64,000 bases of DNA, taken from contig NZ_BMMS01000019.1 in NCBI RefSeq assembly GCF_014646055.1, forward strand, positions 62,001 through 126,000, written 5' to 3'. Positions 46,889 to 58,140 of this stretch are shown piece after piece. Position numbers and translations under genes: made by a program. The stretch's first letter is position 1, and every line of letters starts with the position of its first letter. Under the pieces are notes generated by a model, which saw only the letters and a list, made by a program, of their open reading frames with translations, had not been told where the DNA came from and did no database searches. The DNA is from Wenjunlia tyrosinilytica. Lineage in GTDB: Bacteria; Actinomycetota; Actinomycetes; Streptomycetales; Streptomycetaceae.

Positions 46889-47656
46889 ATGACCGTGACC
46901 CTCGAGGTCGCAGACGGCGTCGGCATCATCCGCCTCGCCCGCCCCCCGATGAACGCCCTCGACATCGCCATGCAGGACTCGCTGGGCGAGGCGGCGGCCG
47001 AGGCGGCGGGCCGCTCCGATGTGCGTGCCGTGGTCGTCCACGGCGGCGAGAAGGTGTTCGCGGCGGGCGCGGACATCAAGGAGATGCAGGCCATGTCGTA
47101 CACGGACATGGTGGACCGCGCGCGCGGGCTCCAGGACGCCTTCACGGCGGTCGCCCGGCTGCCCAAGCCCGTCGTGGCCGCGGTGAGCGGCTACGCGCTC
47201 GGCGGCGGCTGCGAGTTGGCGCTGTGCGCGGACATCCGCATCGCGGCCGAGAACGCCAAGCTGGGCCAGCCCGAGATCCTGCTCGGCCTGATCCCGGGCG
47301 CCGGCGGCACCCAGCGCCTGGCCCGCCTGGTGGGCCCCTCGCGCGCCAAGGACCTCATCTTCACGGGTCGGCAGGTGCGCGCGGACGAGGCGCTGTCCAT
47401 CGGCCTGGTCGACAAGGTCGTCCCCGCCGAGGAGGTGTACTCGGCGGCCGTGGAGTGGGCCTCCCGGCTCGCCAAGGGACCGGCGTACGCTCTGCGGGCG
47501 GCCAAGGAGGCGGTGGACGCGGGCCTCGAGACCGACATCGAGACCGGACTGACCATCGAGCGGAACCTCTTCGCGGGCCTGTTCGCCACCGAGGACCGGG
47601 CGATCGGGATGCGCAGCTTCATCGAGGAGGGTCCGGGCAAGGCCAAGTTCAACTAG
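46889..47656 (+). CDS. Enoyl-CoA hydratase/isomerase family protein
   Basis: A 255-residue crotonase-fold protein. Seen are RPPMNALD, the oxyanion-hole segment KVFAAGADIKEMQ, SGYALGGGCELALCADIRIA, and GQPEILLGLIPGAGGTQRLA with the catalytic Glu positions, then LVDKVVPAEEV. This is consistent with hydration of short- or medium-chain enoyl-CoA in beta-oxidation or amino-acid breakdown. ATG 46889 follows TTGGAGGCGCTCC. It is monocistronic; hairpins lie at both ends. Confidence 0.92.
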   Translation: MTVTLEVADGVGIIRLARPPMNALDIAMQDSLGEAAAEAAGRSDVRAVVVHGGEKVFAAGADIKEMQAMSYTDMVDRARGLQDAFTAVARLPKPVVAAVSGYALGGGCELALCADIRIAAENAKLGQPEILLGLIPGAGGTQRLARLVGPSRAKDLIFTGRQVRADEALSIGLVDKVVPAEEVYSAAVEWASRLAKGPAYALRAAKEAVDAGLETDIETGLTIERNLFAGLFATEDRAIGMRSFIEEGPGKAKFN

Positions 47657-47681
47657 CGCCGCGGGGGCGGGGCGCCCTGGG

Positions 47682-47697
47682 GGCTTGTTCGCAAGCC
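47682..47697 (+). terminator. UUCG-tetraloop hairpin after the enoyl-CoA hydratase
   Basis: GGCTTG-TTCG-CAAGCC, a 6-bp stem closed by a TTCG tetraloop and followed by TCTTTCC. It lies 26 bp past the stop codon, a compact intrinsic terminator. Confidence 0.7.
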
Positions 47698-47699
47698 TC

Positions 47700-47733
47700 T
47701 TTCCATTGGCGCCCCGTTTCCATTGGCGCCCCG
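47700..47733. repeat. 17-bp tandem duplication
   Basis: TTTCCATTGGCGCCCCG occurs twice head to tail (47700-47716, 47717-47733). Its GGCGCCCCG part can also pair with CGGGGCGCC at 47668-47676, upstream. Confidence 0.9.
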
Positions 47734-47932
47734 CGTCGATGCGGTGAGGCCGTCTTGCGGGGACGATGTCCGTCACCTGATGTCATCGCGGCGTCACCGC
47801 AGGCCCAAGCCCTGGTGGTGATCCAATATGCCCTGCGCATATGCCGGAACCACCCCGCGAACGGGCCGTGCCCGTGGCTCAATTCCCCCGGATCCACCCC
47901 GAACGGCCCGAGCGGCGGCCATGATGGGGGCC

Positions 47933-48430
47933 ATGACGGGCCGGGGAGGACCAGAGCAGTCGCAGCGGCCGATGGTGGAACCGGCGCTTGAACGCACCCT
48001 TGCCCCCGACGATCCGCGTTCCCCGGTCATCCTCGATCTCGTCGGCAACCCCGCCCTCAAAGAGGTCCAGCTCTCCTCCCGCCCCGAGCAGGCGGGCACG
48101 GCGCGCAAGCTCACCGTCGCCGTGCTGCGGCAGTGGAACGTCGGTTCGCTCGCCGAGGTGGGGGAGTTACTCGTCTCCGAACTCGTCGGCAACGCGGTGC
48201 GGCACACCGGGGCGCGGACCTTCGGACTGCGGATGGGGCGGCGGCGCGGCTGGGTGCGCGTCGAGGTGAGGGATCCCTCGAGGGCGCTGCCCTGCCTCGT
48301 GCCGATCGTGCGCGACCTCGACGAGAGCGGCCGGGGGCTCTTCCTCGTCGACCGGCTCTCCGACCGGTGGGGCGTGGACCTGCTGCCGCGCGGCAAGACG
48401 ACGTGGTTCGAACTGCGCGCACCCCAGTGA
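47933..48430 (+). CDS. HATPase-fold regulatory protein (SpoIIAB/RsbW-like) with a TTA codon
   Basis: A 165-residue single HATPase domain of the anti-sigma/RsbW-like class common in Streptomyces. The N-box is ELVGNAVRHT, a G1-like segment is VEVRDPSRALP, and the G2 box is SGRGLFLVDRLSDRWG. There is no dimerisation or sensor domain, so it probably binds a sigma factor or anti-anti-sigma partner. ATG 47933 is preceded by GGGGG; ATG 47921 and 47924 are alternatives. A TTA leucine codon at 48167-48169 makes translation likely to depend on the bldA tRNA, tying it to late development. Confidence 0.87.
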   Translation: MTGRGGPEQSQRPMVEPALERTLAPDDPRSPVILDLVGNPALKEVQLSSRPEQAGTARKLTVAVLRQWNVGSLAEVGELLVSELVGNAVRHTGARTFGLRMGRRRGWVRVEVRDPSRALPCLVPIVRDLDESGRGLFLVDRLSDRWGVDLLPRGKTTWFELRAPQ

Positions 48431-49088
48431 GCGAGTGAATCGCGCCACCGGCGAGCGCACAACGCAGAGGCCCCCTTGCGCCTCGTGGGCGCGTCGGGGG
48501 CCTCTTCTGCGTCGCCGCGGAGCAAGGGGGTGTGATCCGCGGCGGATTGCACACGACCGTGGCCCGGGTCAGTGGGGGTCGTTGCCCGCGGTCCGGACGG
48601 CGTCCCGTCCGGACACCTCGACTATCCCAGATGAATCCGGCCGTGAGCAAACGTTTTGCGAGTGAAGCGGCCCACTGGCCTTATAAGTAGGGGATAAGGC
48701 TCCCGGTGTACCTTAGATTTTCCTCAAATCGTCAGTGGTTGTCCTTGTGGTGCCCCCCCGGTGTCGTACCGGTACCGCCGCCTCCGGCCCCGCGGTCGCC
48801 CACCGGGCGCGTCCACCGGGCGCGGTGGCGAAGGTACCGGTGGCGTACCGCCTCGAACCGCTCCAGCCCCCCCCTGCCAGGAGCCCGATCCACCGGCGGC
48901 CCCACCTGTCCGGGGCAGGACCGATGCGGCCGTCCGCACGCGATGTCGTGGCGTGCCACGCCGCCGGGCGCGGGGCGGGGCGGCGCGGGGCGATCATCCG
49001 ATGGATGGGCCGACTGCGGACACCCGACTCGCCGCCGTCCGGGTGACGGTCCTGAGCCCCGCGCCCCCGGCCCGAAATCTTGACCCGC
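48431..49088. other. 658-bp region upstream of the ADP-ribosyltransferase
   Basis: After the terminator comes an AT-richer patch at about 48675-48735 (TTATAAGTAGGGGATAAGG, CCTTAGATTTTCCTC), the likely promoter area. The remaining GC-rich part has no convincing gene. The leader of the next gene would be about 350 bp if transcription starts at that patch. Confidence 0.55.
48466..48505 (+). terminator. Terminator after the HATPase gene
   Basis: AGAGGCCCCC (48466-48475) pairs with GGGGGCCTCT (48496-48505). The outer CGCAG/CTGCG extends the stem past a one-base bulge. It starts 36 bp after the stop codon. Confidence 0.78.
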
Positions 49089-49967
49089 ATGATCACCCCA
49101 CGCCCGTGGCGCCGCGCAATGGTCGTCGCGCTCTCCCTCTGCGGCGCCCTCGCCGCGCCCTCGGTCGCCGCGCCCTCGGTCGCCACCCCCTCGGCCGCCA
49201 CCCCGGCCGGCGCGCCTTCCCTCGCCCCGCTCGCGGTACCCGCCCCGGCGGCGCCTCCGGCGTACCCGACCTCCCTCGGCCCGAGTTGCGACCTCCTGCC
49301 GACCCGGATCAGCTCCGCCTGCGACGGCGAGCTGATCGGTACGCCCACCAGGCCCGTTGTGGCGGTGGTCGTCGGCGGCCACCGCCTCGACTTCGTCGAC
49401 CGCAACGAGCTGGCCAGGTCCCAGTGCTCCGACCGCCCGGTGCACATCGTCACGCAGGCGGTCTTCGACGCCGTCCCGCCCGGCCCCGACCCGCTGTACG
49501 CGGCAGCCGAGCGCGAGGTGGCCGTGGACCGCATCACCCCGGCCCCCTCGTACCGCATGGACTGCAAGCCGCTGTACCGCGCCGACGGCCGTGGACCCGA
49601 CATCGTGTTCGAGGAGGGCTTCCACCCCAAGGACACGGTGAACGGGCAGTACGACGTGCAGAGCTACGTCCTGAAGAACCAGCCCTCGCCCTATGTCAGC
49701 ACCACCTACGACCACGACCTCTACAAGCAGTGGAAGACCGCCTACAACTACTACGTCGAGGCCCCCGGCGGCATCGACGTCAACCGCACCATCGGCGACA
49801 CCCACAAGTGGGCCTTCCAGGTCGAGGTGGCCTTCCCCGGCGGCATCGACCGCAAATTCATCGAACGGGCCTGCCCGGTGGACAAGCAGACCAAGACCGA
49901 GATCACCAGCCAGTGCGTCGACAACCCGCACTTCGCGGCGTGGCGCGGTGAAGCGACCATCTTCTAG
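49089..49967 (+). CDS. Secreted pierisin/Scabin-like mono-ADP-ribosyltransferase
   Basis: A 292-residue exported toxin-fold enzyme. The signal peptide (about 1-27) is followed by an Ala/Pro linker. An N-terminal region with several Cys (about 66-130) leads into the R-S-E-type mART fold. Its key positions are Arg164 in LYRADGRGPD, the S-T-T motif at 204-206 in SPYVSTTYDHDLY, and Gln244-x-Glu246 in AFQVEVAFPGGID. Gln two residues before the catalytic Glu is the pierisin/ScARP signature for guanine rather than arginine modification. It matches SCO5461 (ScARP) by sequence and position, from memory, but is about 85 residues longer at the N-terminal side. ATG 49089 is chosen; TTG 49080 is possible. 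No ribosome binding site is seen. Confidence 0.88.
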   Translation: MITPRPWRRAMVVALSLCGALAAPSVAAPSVATPSAATPAGAPSLAPLAVPAPAAPPAYPTSLGPSCDLLPTRISSACDGELIGTPTRPVVAVVVGGHRLDFVDRNELARSQCSDRPVHIVTQAVFDAVPPGPDPLYAAAEREVAVDRITPAPSYRMDCKPLYRADGRGPDIVFEEGFHPKDTVNGQYDVQSYVLKNQPSPYVSTTYDHDLYKQWKTAYNYYVEAPGGIDVNRTIGDTHKWAFQVEVAFPGGIDRKFIERACPVDKQTKTEITSQCVDNPHFAAWRGEATIF

Positions 49968-50073
49968 CCCGCCCGGCCCAGTCGCGTTGCCGGTGCCGGG
50001 GTCCGGTGCGACCGTGATCACGACGGCTTGTCCGCCATGACTCGGGGGGCCGTGTCATGCCCCGGAGGCCAGC

Positions 50074-52392
50074 TTGCAGGCGTTCATGCACATGATCGGC
50101 GTCTTCGCCGTCCGCTTCCGCTACGCCGTCGTCGCCGTCTGGGTGGCGGCGGCCGCGCTGGCCATGCTCTTCCTCCCGTCCCTGGCCTCGGTGACCAATC
50201 CGGACAACACCTCGTTCCTGCCCTCCGACACCGGCACCGCCGAGGCGATCAAGCTCGCGGCCCCGTTCGTCCCACCCGGGCAGTCCAGTGCCACGATGGT
50301 CGCTTCGCGCACCAGCGGGAAGCTCTCCTCGTCGGAGCAGTCGGCGTTCCGTCAACTGGAGTCGTCGGTCGCCAAGCTGCCGCATGTGACCTCGGTGACC
50401 GACCAGGGCGTCTCCGAGAACGGCATGGCGCAGAAGGCGCAGATCGTCGTCGACGTGGCGTCCAGCAGCCCGGACGCCGGTGACGTGGTGGACGACATCC
50501 GCGACACCATGTCCTCCACGCCCCACGACTCGGCTGTCGCCGAGCATCTGACCGGCTCGATCGCCATCTCGGTGGACAACCAGCGCTCCCAGGAGGACGC
50601 GCAGCGGCTGACCGAGATCCTGTCGAACGTCGTGATCCTGGTGATGCTCTTCATCATCCTGCGCTCGGCCCTGGCGCCACTGATCACCCTCATCCCGCCG
50701 GTGCTCGTCCTCAACCTGTCCAGCCCGATCATCGCCGAGGCCGCCGCGCAGGGGGACATCGACGTCTCCTCGGTCACCCATCCCATGCTGACCGTGCTCC
50801 TGCTGGGCGCCGGTACGGACTACGGCCTCTTCCTCGTGCTGCGGATGCGCGAGGAGATGGAGCGGGGCGCTCCTCCCCGTCAGGCGATCGTCAAGTCCGT
50901 CGAGCGGGTCGGCGAGTCGATCACCTTCTCCGCCGGGACCGTCATCGGCGCTCTGCTGTGCCTGCTCCTGGCATCGTTCGGCCTGTACTCGGGACTCGGC
51001 CCCGCGCTGGCCATCGGTGTGGCCCTGATGCTCCTCGCGGGGCTCACCCTGCTGCCCGCGCTGCTGGCGATCTTCGGCAAGGCGCTGTTCTGGCCGCGCA
51101 AGCTCAAGCCGCACGAGCACGAGCCGGACTCCGGCTGGATCAAGGTGACCCACCACATCCTGGAGCGGCCCAAGACCACCCTGGTCGTGGGCGTCGCCGT
51201 CTTCCTGGCCCTGTCCGCGGGCATCTTCGGCTACAGCTCCAACGGCTTCGGCGGCAGCACCAACGGCCCCAGCGGCAGCGACTCGGCAGCGGGGACGGCC
51301 GCGCTGGAGGCCAACTACCCTCCGGCCGTGGTGAATCCGACCGTCGTCCTGTTCAAGTATCCGGCGTCGGTGTGGCAGGACCTGAGCAATCTCAACAACG
51401 CCGAGAACGACCTGGCGGGCAAGTCCGTCTTCGCCTCCGTCAACGGCATGTTCAACCCGAACGGCACACCCCTGTCCGTCCAGCAGCTCTCCACCCTCTA
51501 CGCCGAGCTGGGCCCGCCGGGCAAGCTGCCCGCGACCCCTCCGGCCAACAGCCCGGTCCCGGCCGACCAGTACGCGGCCTACCGGGCGCTGAGCCAGTTC
51601 GTCAGCTCCGACGGGCAGACCGTGCAGTTCTACACGACCCTGAAGGCCGGATCCCCGGACTCCACAGCCGCGATCGACGCCGTCCCCGACGTACGAGCCG
51701 CGGTCACCGATGTGCAGAAGTCCAGCGGCGCCTCGCAGGCCGGGGTGAACGGGCTCGCCCCCGCCTCCTACGACGTCAGCACCGTCTCCAACAGCGACCT
51801 GACCGAGATCGTGCCCATCGTCCTGGTCCTCATCGGGATCCTGCTGGGCGTGGTGATGCGCAGCCTCGTCGCGCCCCTCTACCTGGTGGCCAGTGTGGCG
51901 CTGTCCTACTTCGCGGCGCTGGGCCTGGCCGTCATCGTCTACATCGGCCTGTCGGGGGAGGACGGCGTGGACTTCGTGCTGCCGTTCCTGATGTTCATCT
52001 TCCTCATGGCGCTCGGTGAGGACTACAACATCCTGGTGATGAGCCGCATCCGGGAGGAGGCCCACTCGATGCCGCTGCGGCGGGCGGTGGCCGCCGCGAT
52101 GCACGCCACCGGCACCACCGTCACCTCCGCCGGCCTGATCCTCGCCGCGACCTTCGGCGTCTCCGCCATCACGGGGGCCACGGACGAGATCAAGGAGCTG
52201 GGCGGGTCCATCGCGATGGGCATCCTGCTGGACACCTTCCTGGTCCGTGTCCTCCTCGTTCCCGCGACCGTCATCCTGCTCGGGCGGTGGAACTGGTGGC
52301 CCTCCGCCCTCTCCCACCGCCCGGCGGACCCCCCGAAGCCCGGGGGTACCCGCGGCGCGCCCACCAGCGCGCCGCCGAAACCGGGCGGGTGA
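50074..52392 (+). CDS. MMPL-family RND transporter
   Basis: A 772-residue integral membrane protein with two RND repeats. TM1 (about 13-33) is followed by a large extracytoplasmic loop (about 35-185) and helices 2-6, with a conserved GTDYGLFLVLRMREE core. A TM segment at about 370-390 is followed by a second loop (about 395-580) and the last five helices with LGEDYNILVMSRIREE. The paired GTDY/GEDY motifs carry the proton-relay Asp. Mycobacterial relatives export lipids; the substrate here is unknown. Start TTG 50074 has GGAGG 5 bases upstream, while ATG 50086 does not. A 15-bp hairpin follows. Confidence 0.92.
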   Translation: MQAFMHMIGVFAVRFRYAVVAVWVAAAALAMLFLPSLASVTNPDNTSFLPSDTGTAEAIKLAAPFVPPGQSSATMVASRTSGKLSSSEQSAFRQLESSVAKLPHVTSVTDQGVSENGMAQKAQIVVDVASSSPDAGDVVDDIRDTMSSTPHDSAVAEHLTGSIAISVDNQRSQEDAQRLTEILSNVVILVMLFIILRSALAPLITLIPPVLVLNLSSPIIAEAAAQGDIDVSSVTHPMLTVLLLGAGTDYGLFLVLRMREEMERGAPPRQAIVKSVERVGESITFSAGTVIGALLCLLLASFGLYSGLGPALAIGVALMLLAGLTLLPALLAIFGKALFWPRKLKPHEHEPDSGWIKVTHHILERPKTTLVVGVAVFLALSAGIFGYSSNGFGGSTNGPSGSDSAAGTAALEANYPPAVVNPTVVLFKYPASVWQDLSNLNNAENDLAGKSVFASVNGMFNPNGTPLSVQQLSTLYAELGPPGKLPATPPANSPVPADQYAAYRALSQFVSSDGQTVQFYTTLKAGSPDSTAAIDAVPDVRAAVTDVQKSSGASQAGVNGLAPASYDVSTVSNSDLTEIVPIVLVLIGILLGVVMRSLVAPLYLVASVALSYFAALGLAVIVYIGLSGEDGVDFVLPFLMFIFLMALGEDYNILVMSRIREEAHSMPLRRAVAAAMHATGTTVTSAGLILAATFGVSAITGATDEIKELGGSIAMGILLDTFLVRVLLVPATVILLGRWNWWPSALSHRPADPPKPGGTRGAPTSAPPKPGG

Positions 52393-52516
52393 GCGACGGC
52401 GTCTGACGGCGCGAACGCCTCCCGCGAAGGCGCGGTGGGTGCCGGCCGGGACACCCGCGGCCATCGCGCGCCACGCAGCCGAGGCGCTGCTCGCCCTGGG
52501 GTGAGGCAACGCCCTG

Positions 52517-52551
52517 GGCCCGGCTACTCAGACCACCTGAGTAGCCGGGCC
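52517..52551 (+). terminator. Terminator after the MMPL gene
   Basis: A 15-bp perfect stem (GGCCCGGCTACTCAG with CTGAGTAGCCGGGCC) and a 5-nt loop (ACCAC). It lies between the MMPL stop and the next start. Confidence 0.9.
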
Positions 52552-52587
52552 GATCACAGGCCGCGCCGAGGCCGGTTGGATGGCTCC

Positions 52588-52932
52588 ATGTCCGAAACGA
52601 TCACTTCACAGCAGGAACTCCGCAGCCTGGACCGGGGGCTGCGCATCACCGCGGGAGTCGGTCTGGCGCTGATCGTCCCGACGGTGATCGGCTCCGCCGT
52701 CGTCGCCCTGACCTCGCCCCGGGCCGGCCGCTGCCTCACCTACGGCGAGCAGTGCTCCCAGGTCTCCGGCGGGCAGATCGCCGCCGCGCTCGTCGCGGCG
52801 GTGGTGTTCGGCATCCTCGCGGCGGCCTGGCCGTCCGGCCGACTGCCGTTCACCGCGGCCCGCGTGTGCGCCGTGTGCCTTCAGGCGGTCGCCCAGCTCA
52901 CGTTGGCGGGCCTGATCCTCGGCTACGGCTGA
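52588..52932 (+). CDS. Small membrane protein of unknown function
   Basis: A 114-residue protein with three hydrophobic helices: about 22-43 (GVGLALIVPTVIGSAVVAL), 65-85 (IAAALVAAVVFGILAAAW) and 92-112. A short loop after the first helix has two Cys (GRCLTYGEQCSQV), which may form a disulfide outside the cell. ATG 52588 has only a weak GGATGG upstream. I do not recognise a family. It stands alone between the MMPL terminator and sdaA (convergent). Confidence 0.65.
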   Translation: MSETITSQQELRSLDRGLRITAGVGLALIVPTVIGSAVVALTSPRAGRCLTYGEQCSQVSGGQIAAALVAAVVFGILAAAWPSGRLPFTAARVCAVCLQAVAQLTLAGLILGYG

Positions 52933-53132
52933 CCCGCAGACCACGCGGGAACCGGGGCCGTTCGGCGTCGGGTGCGCCGGGAGAGACCGGAGAGGCGCCG
53001 GACCGGCGGCGGCTGACCGCGGGGATGCCGAGCGCCGGGACAAGAGCCTCCGCCGCCCGTGGGCGGTCGCGGTGCGAGGAGAACCGATTCGGCTCCTTGG
53101 GCACGGCGGTTCCGACCCCGCACCGCTTTCGG

Positions 53133-54515
<1,383 letters not shown>

Positions 54516-54714
54516 GGGGACTCCGTTGTCTGTACGTGGGTGGTGCGAGGGACGTTCGGGTTCGGTGGAGACCGACGCGAGGGGGTGTCTCACCAGTGGG
54601 GACGGGGGCTGGACCTACGGGGTGGTCGGCCATTGCACCCCGCGGGGCACCGGGTCGCTGTCCAGTGTGCGCCACTGTCCGCAGGTCGCCGGTGCCCCAG
54701 GGGTGTTGCCTCGC

Positions 54715-55983
<1,269 letters not shown>

Positions 55984-56087
55984 GGTGTGTCTGTCTTCCC
56001 GGTGGGCTGGGGGCGGGGCCTCGCTGGATGGACGCCGGACGTGGGTGGTGCCGGGCTCCGGCGCGTGTCGGGCGCTGGTGACGCGGG

Positions 56088-56468
56088 TCAGGCGCTGGTG
56101 ATGAAGGACTCGTACTCGGCGGCCGACAGCAGGTCCTGCGGCTCGTCGGCGAGCCTGACCTTGAACAGCCAGCCGCTCGTGAACGCCGCGGAGTTCACCA
56201 GCGCAGGGTCGTCGACCACGTCCTGGTTGATCTCCGTGACCTCGCCGGAGACGGGCGAGTACAGGTCGCTGACGGACTTGGTCGACTCCAGCTCGCCGCA
56301 GGTCTCGCCGGCGGCGACCGTGTCGCCCACGTCCGGCAGCTGCACGTAGACCACGTCGCCGAGGGCGTCGGCGGCGTGCTGGGTGATGCCGACGGTGGAC
56401 ACGCCGCCCTCAGAGGCGGACAGCCACTCGTGCTCCTTGCTGTAACGGAGGTTCTCGGGGTTGCTCAT
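56088..56468 (-). CDS. gcvH: Glycine cleavage system H protein
   Basis: A 126-residue lipoyl carrier of the glycine cleavage system. It starts [16 protein letters not shown] (ATG 56468, GGGAGAATTCC upstream). The lipoyl-lysine motif is [19 protein letters not shown] and the family ending includes [13 protein letters not shown]. The frame is open upstream to about 56690, but that part is not conserved. It shuttles the aminomethyl group from the P protein (not in this window) to GcvT. Confidence 0.97.
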   Translation of the reverse strand: MSNPENLRYSKEHEWLSASEGGVSTVGITQHAADALGDVVYVQLPDVGDTVAAGETCGELESTKSVSDLYSPVSGEVTEINQDVVDDPALVNSAAFTSGWLFKVRLADEPQDLLSAAEYESFITSA

Positions 56469-56622
56469 GACGGAATTCTCCCGGATCGAGGATGGCACAT
56501 CGTTTGGGGGCGGCTGGACGGGTGCTCGCGGCTCGGTGTCAATGGCCCGGTGTGCGGATTGGACGGGCCCGCGCGGTGCGTGGACCCGTGCACGGGCCCA
56601 TGCGGGGTGCGTGGGCGCGGGC

Positions 56623-57744
56623 TCAGCGGGCGCGCTTGTAGAACGGGAGCGCGACGACCTCGTAGGGCTCGGCGTTCCCGCGGATGTCAACGGCGACCCG
56701 GGTGCCCGGCTCGGCGTGGGCGGCGTCCACGTACGCGATGGCGATCGGCTTGCCGAGAGTGGGGGAGGGGGCGCCGGAGGTGACCTCGCCCACGGCGGTG
56801 CCGTCGGTGCCGACCACGGCGAACCCGGCGCGCGGGACCCGGCGGCCCTCGGCGACCAGGCCGACGAGCTTGCGCGGCGGGTCGGCCTCGGCGGCGTCCG
56901 CGGCCTTGGCGAGCGCGTCCCGGCCGACGAAGCTCTTGTTCTTGTCGAACTTCACCACCCGGCCGAGCCCGGCGTCGAACGGGGTCGTGGCGGTCGTCAG
57001 CTCGTGCCCGTACAGCGGCATGCCCGCCTCGAGGCGGAGCGTGTCACGGCAGGACAGGCCCGCGGGTACGAGGCCGTGCGCGGCCCCGGCCTCGGTCAGC
57101 GCCTCCCACAGCGCCTCGGCGGCCTCGGGGGCGACGAACAGCTCGAACCCGTCCTCGCCGGTGTAGCCGGTGCGGGCGATCAGCGCCTCGGTCCCGGCGA
57201 CGGTGCCGGGCAGGCAGGCGTAGTACTTCAGCCCGTCCAGCTCGGTGTCGGTCAGCCGGGCCAGGATGCCGGCGGCCTCGGGGCCCTGCACGGCGATGAG
57301 AGCGTAGGCCTCGCGGTCGTCGCGGACGTCGGCGCCCTCGACGGCGGCGACGCGGCAGGTCAGCTCGCTCAGGACCACCTCGGCGTTGGCCGCGTTGGCC
57401 ACCACCATGAACTCCTGCTCGCCGGTGCGGTAGACGATCAGGTCGTCCAGGATGCCGCCGTCCTCACCGACGATCATGGTGTAGCGCGCCCTGTTGACGG
57501 CCAGCGCGGAGAGGTTGCCGACGAGGGCGAAGTCGAGCGCGGCGCCGGCCGCGGGGCCGGCCACGGTGATCTCGCCCATGTGGGAGAGGTCGAACAGGCC
57601 CGCCGTGGTGCGTACCGCCACGTGCTCCTCGCGCTCGCTGCCGTACCGCAGCGGCATGTCCCAGCCCGCGAAGGGCGCGATGGTGGCGCCCAGGCGCCGG
57701 TGCACGGCGTCGAGTGGGGTTTTCCGGGTGGGCGCGGTCGTCAT
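56623..57744 (-). CDS. gcvT: Glycine cleavage system T protein (aminomethyltransferase)
   Basis: A 373-residue enzyme that transfers the methylene group to tetrahydrofolate and releases ammonia. Seen are [65 protein letters not shown] and [13 protein letters not shown]. Start ATG 57744 follows GGAGCCCCGC. It is the first gene of the operon, and its leader carries the tandem glycine riboswitch. gcvP is absent here, as usual in Streptomyces, and must be elsewhere. Confidence 0.97.
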   Translation of the reverse strand: MTTAPTRKTPLDAVHRRLGATIAPFAGWDMPLRYGSEREEHVAVRTTAGLFDLSHMGEITVAGPAAGAALDFALVGNLSALAVNRARYTMIVGEDGGILDDLIVYRTGEQEFMVVANAANAEVVLSELTCRVAAVEGADVRDDREAYALIAVQGPEAAGILARLTDTELDGLKYYACLPGTVAGTEALIARTGYTGEDGFELFVAPEAAEALWEALTEAGAAHGLVPAGLSCRDTLRLEAGMPLYGHELTTATTPFDAGLGRVVKFDKNKSFVGRDALAKAADAAEADPPRKLVGLVAEGRRVPRAGFAVVGTDGTAVGEVTSGAPSPTLGKPIAIAYVDAAHAEPGTRVAVDIRGNAEPYEVVALPFYKRAR

Positions 57745-57781
57745 GCGGGGCTCCAATGCAGGCGTACGGGACTGTCCTCCC

Positions 57782-57992
57782 CATCTGTCATCGGAACCTG
57801 AGAGGTTCGCCTGAGCGTCTGTGGAGCGCCCGGCTTGCACCGTGGGTGGGACGAGCCGCCCGGGGGCCGCTCTGTCCGCTTTTCAGATGTGCCTCGTCCG
57901 CGCGGTAGCTGTGCCTGAGAGATTCCGGGGAGGACTTGCTCCTTCGGCGCCCTGCTCCAACGGGGTATGCCCTGGCAGGGACTCTCCCGCGC
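57782..57992 (-). ncRNA. Tandem glycine riboswitch upstream of gcvT
   Basis: On the minus strand, two glycine aptamers lie in series. Aptamer 1 (57992 to about 57910) begins GCGGGAGAGTCC, has GCGCCGAAGGAGCAAGTCC, and closes with CTCTCAGGCA. Aptamer 2 (about 57889-57782) begins CATCTGAAAAGCGGACAGAG, has GGTGCAAGCCGGGC and CTCTCAGGTTCCGATGACAG, and its P1 pairs CATCTG with CAGATG. The linker between the aptamers is about 20 nt. The gcvT ribosome binding site is about 30 nt downstream, so translational or transcriptional control by glycine is expected, switching the operon on. Confidence 0.93.
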
Positions 57993-58140
57993 GGCCTCGA
58001 ACGGCCTGTATGGAATTGGCTGGGCCATCATTGCACGGCCGCCACGCCGACAGCCAGGGTCGTTGCCGGGGCGCGGTGACACAGGGCGCCATTACTCTTT
58101 CTTGAAGGACGGGGGACGAGCAGGGGGAGGGGCGGTTCCG

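Noticed and set aside
49903..52509. An 868-codon open frame antisense to the MMPL transporter
   Set aside because: It is a mirror of the coding bias of the real gene; the Arg/Gly/His-rich product matches nothing.
57745..57840. N-terminal extension of gcvT (32 extra codons)
   Set aside because: That stretch is riboswitch and leader sequence; ATG 57744 has the ribosome binding site and the conserved N-terminus.
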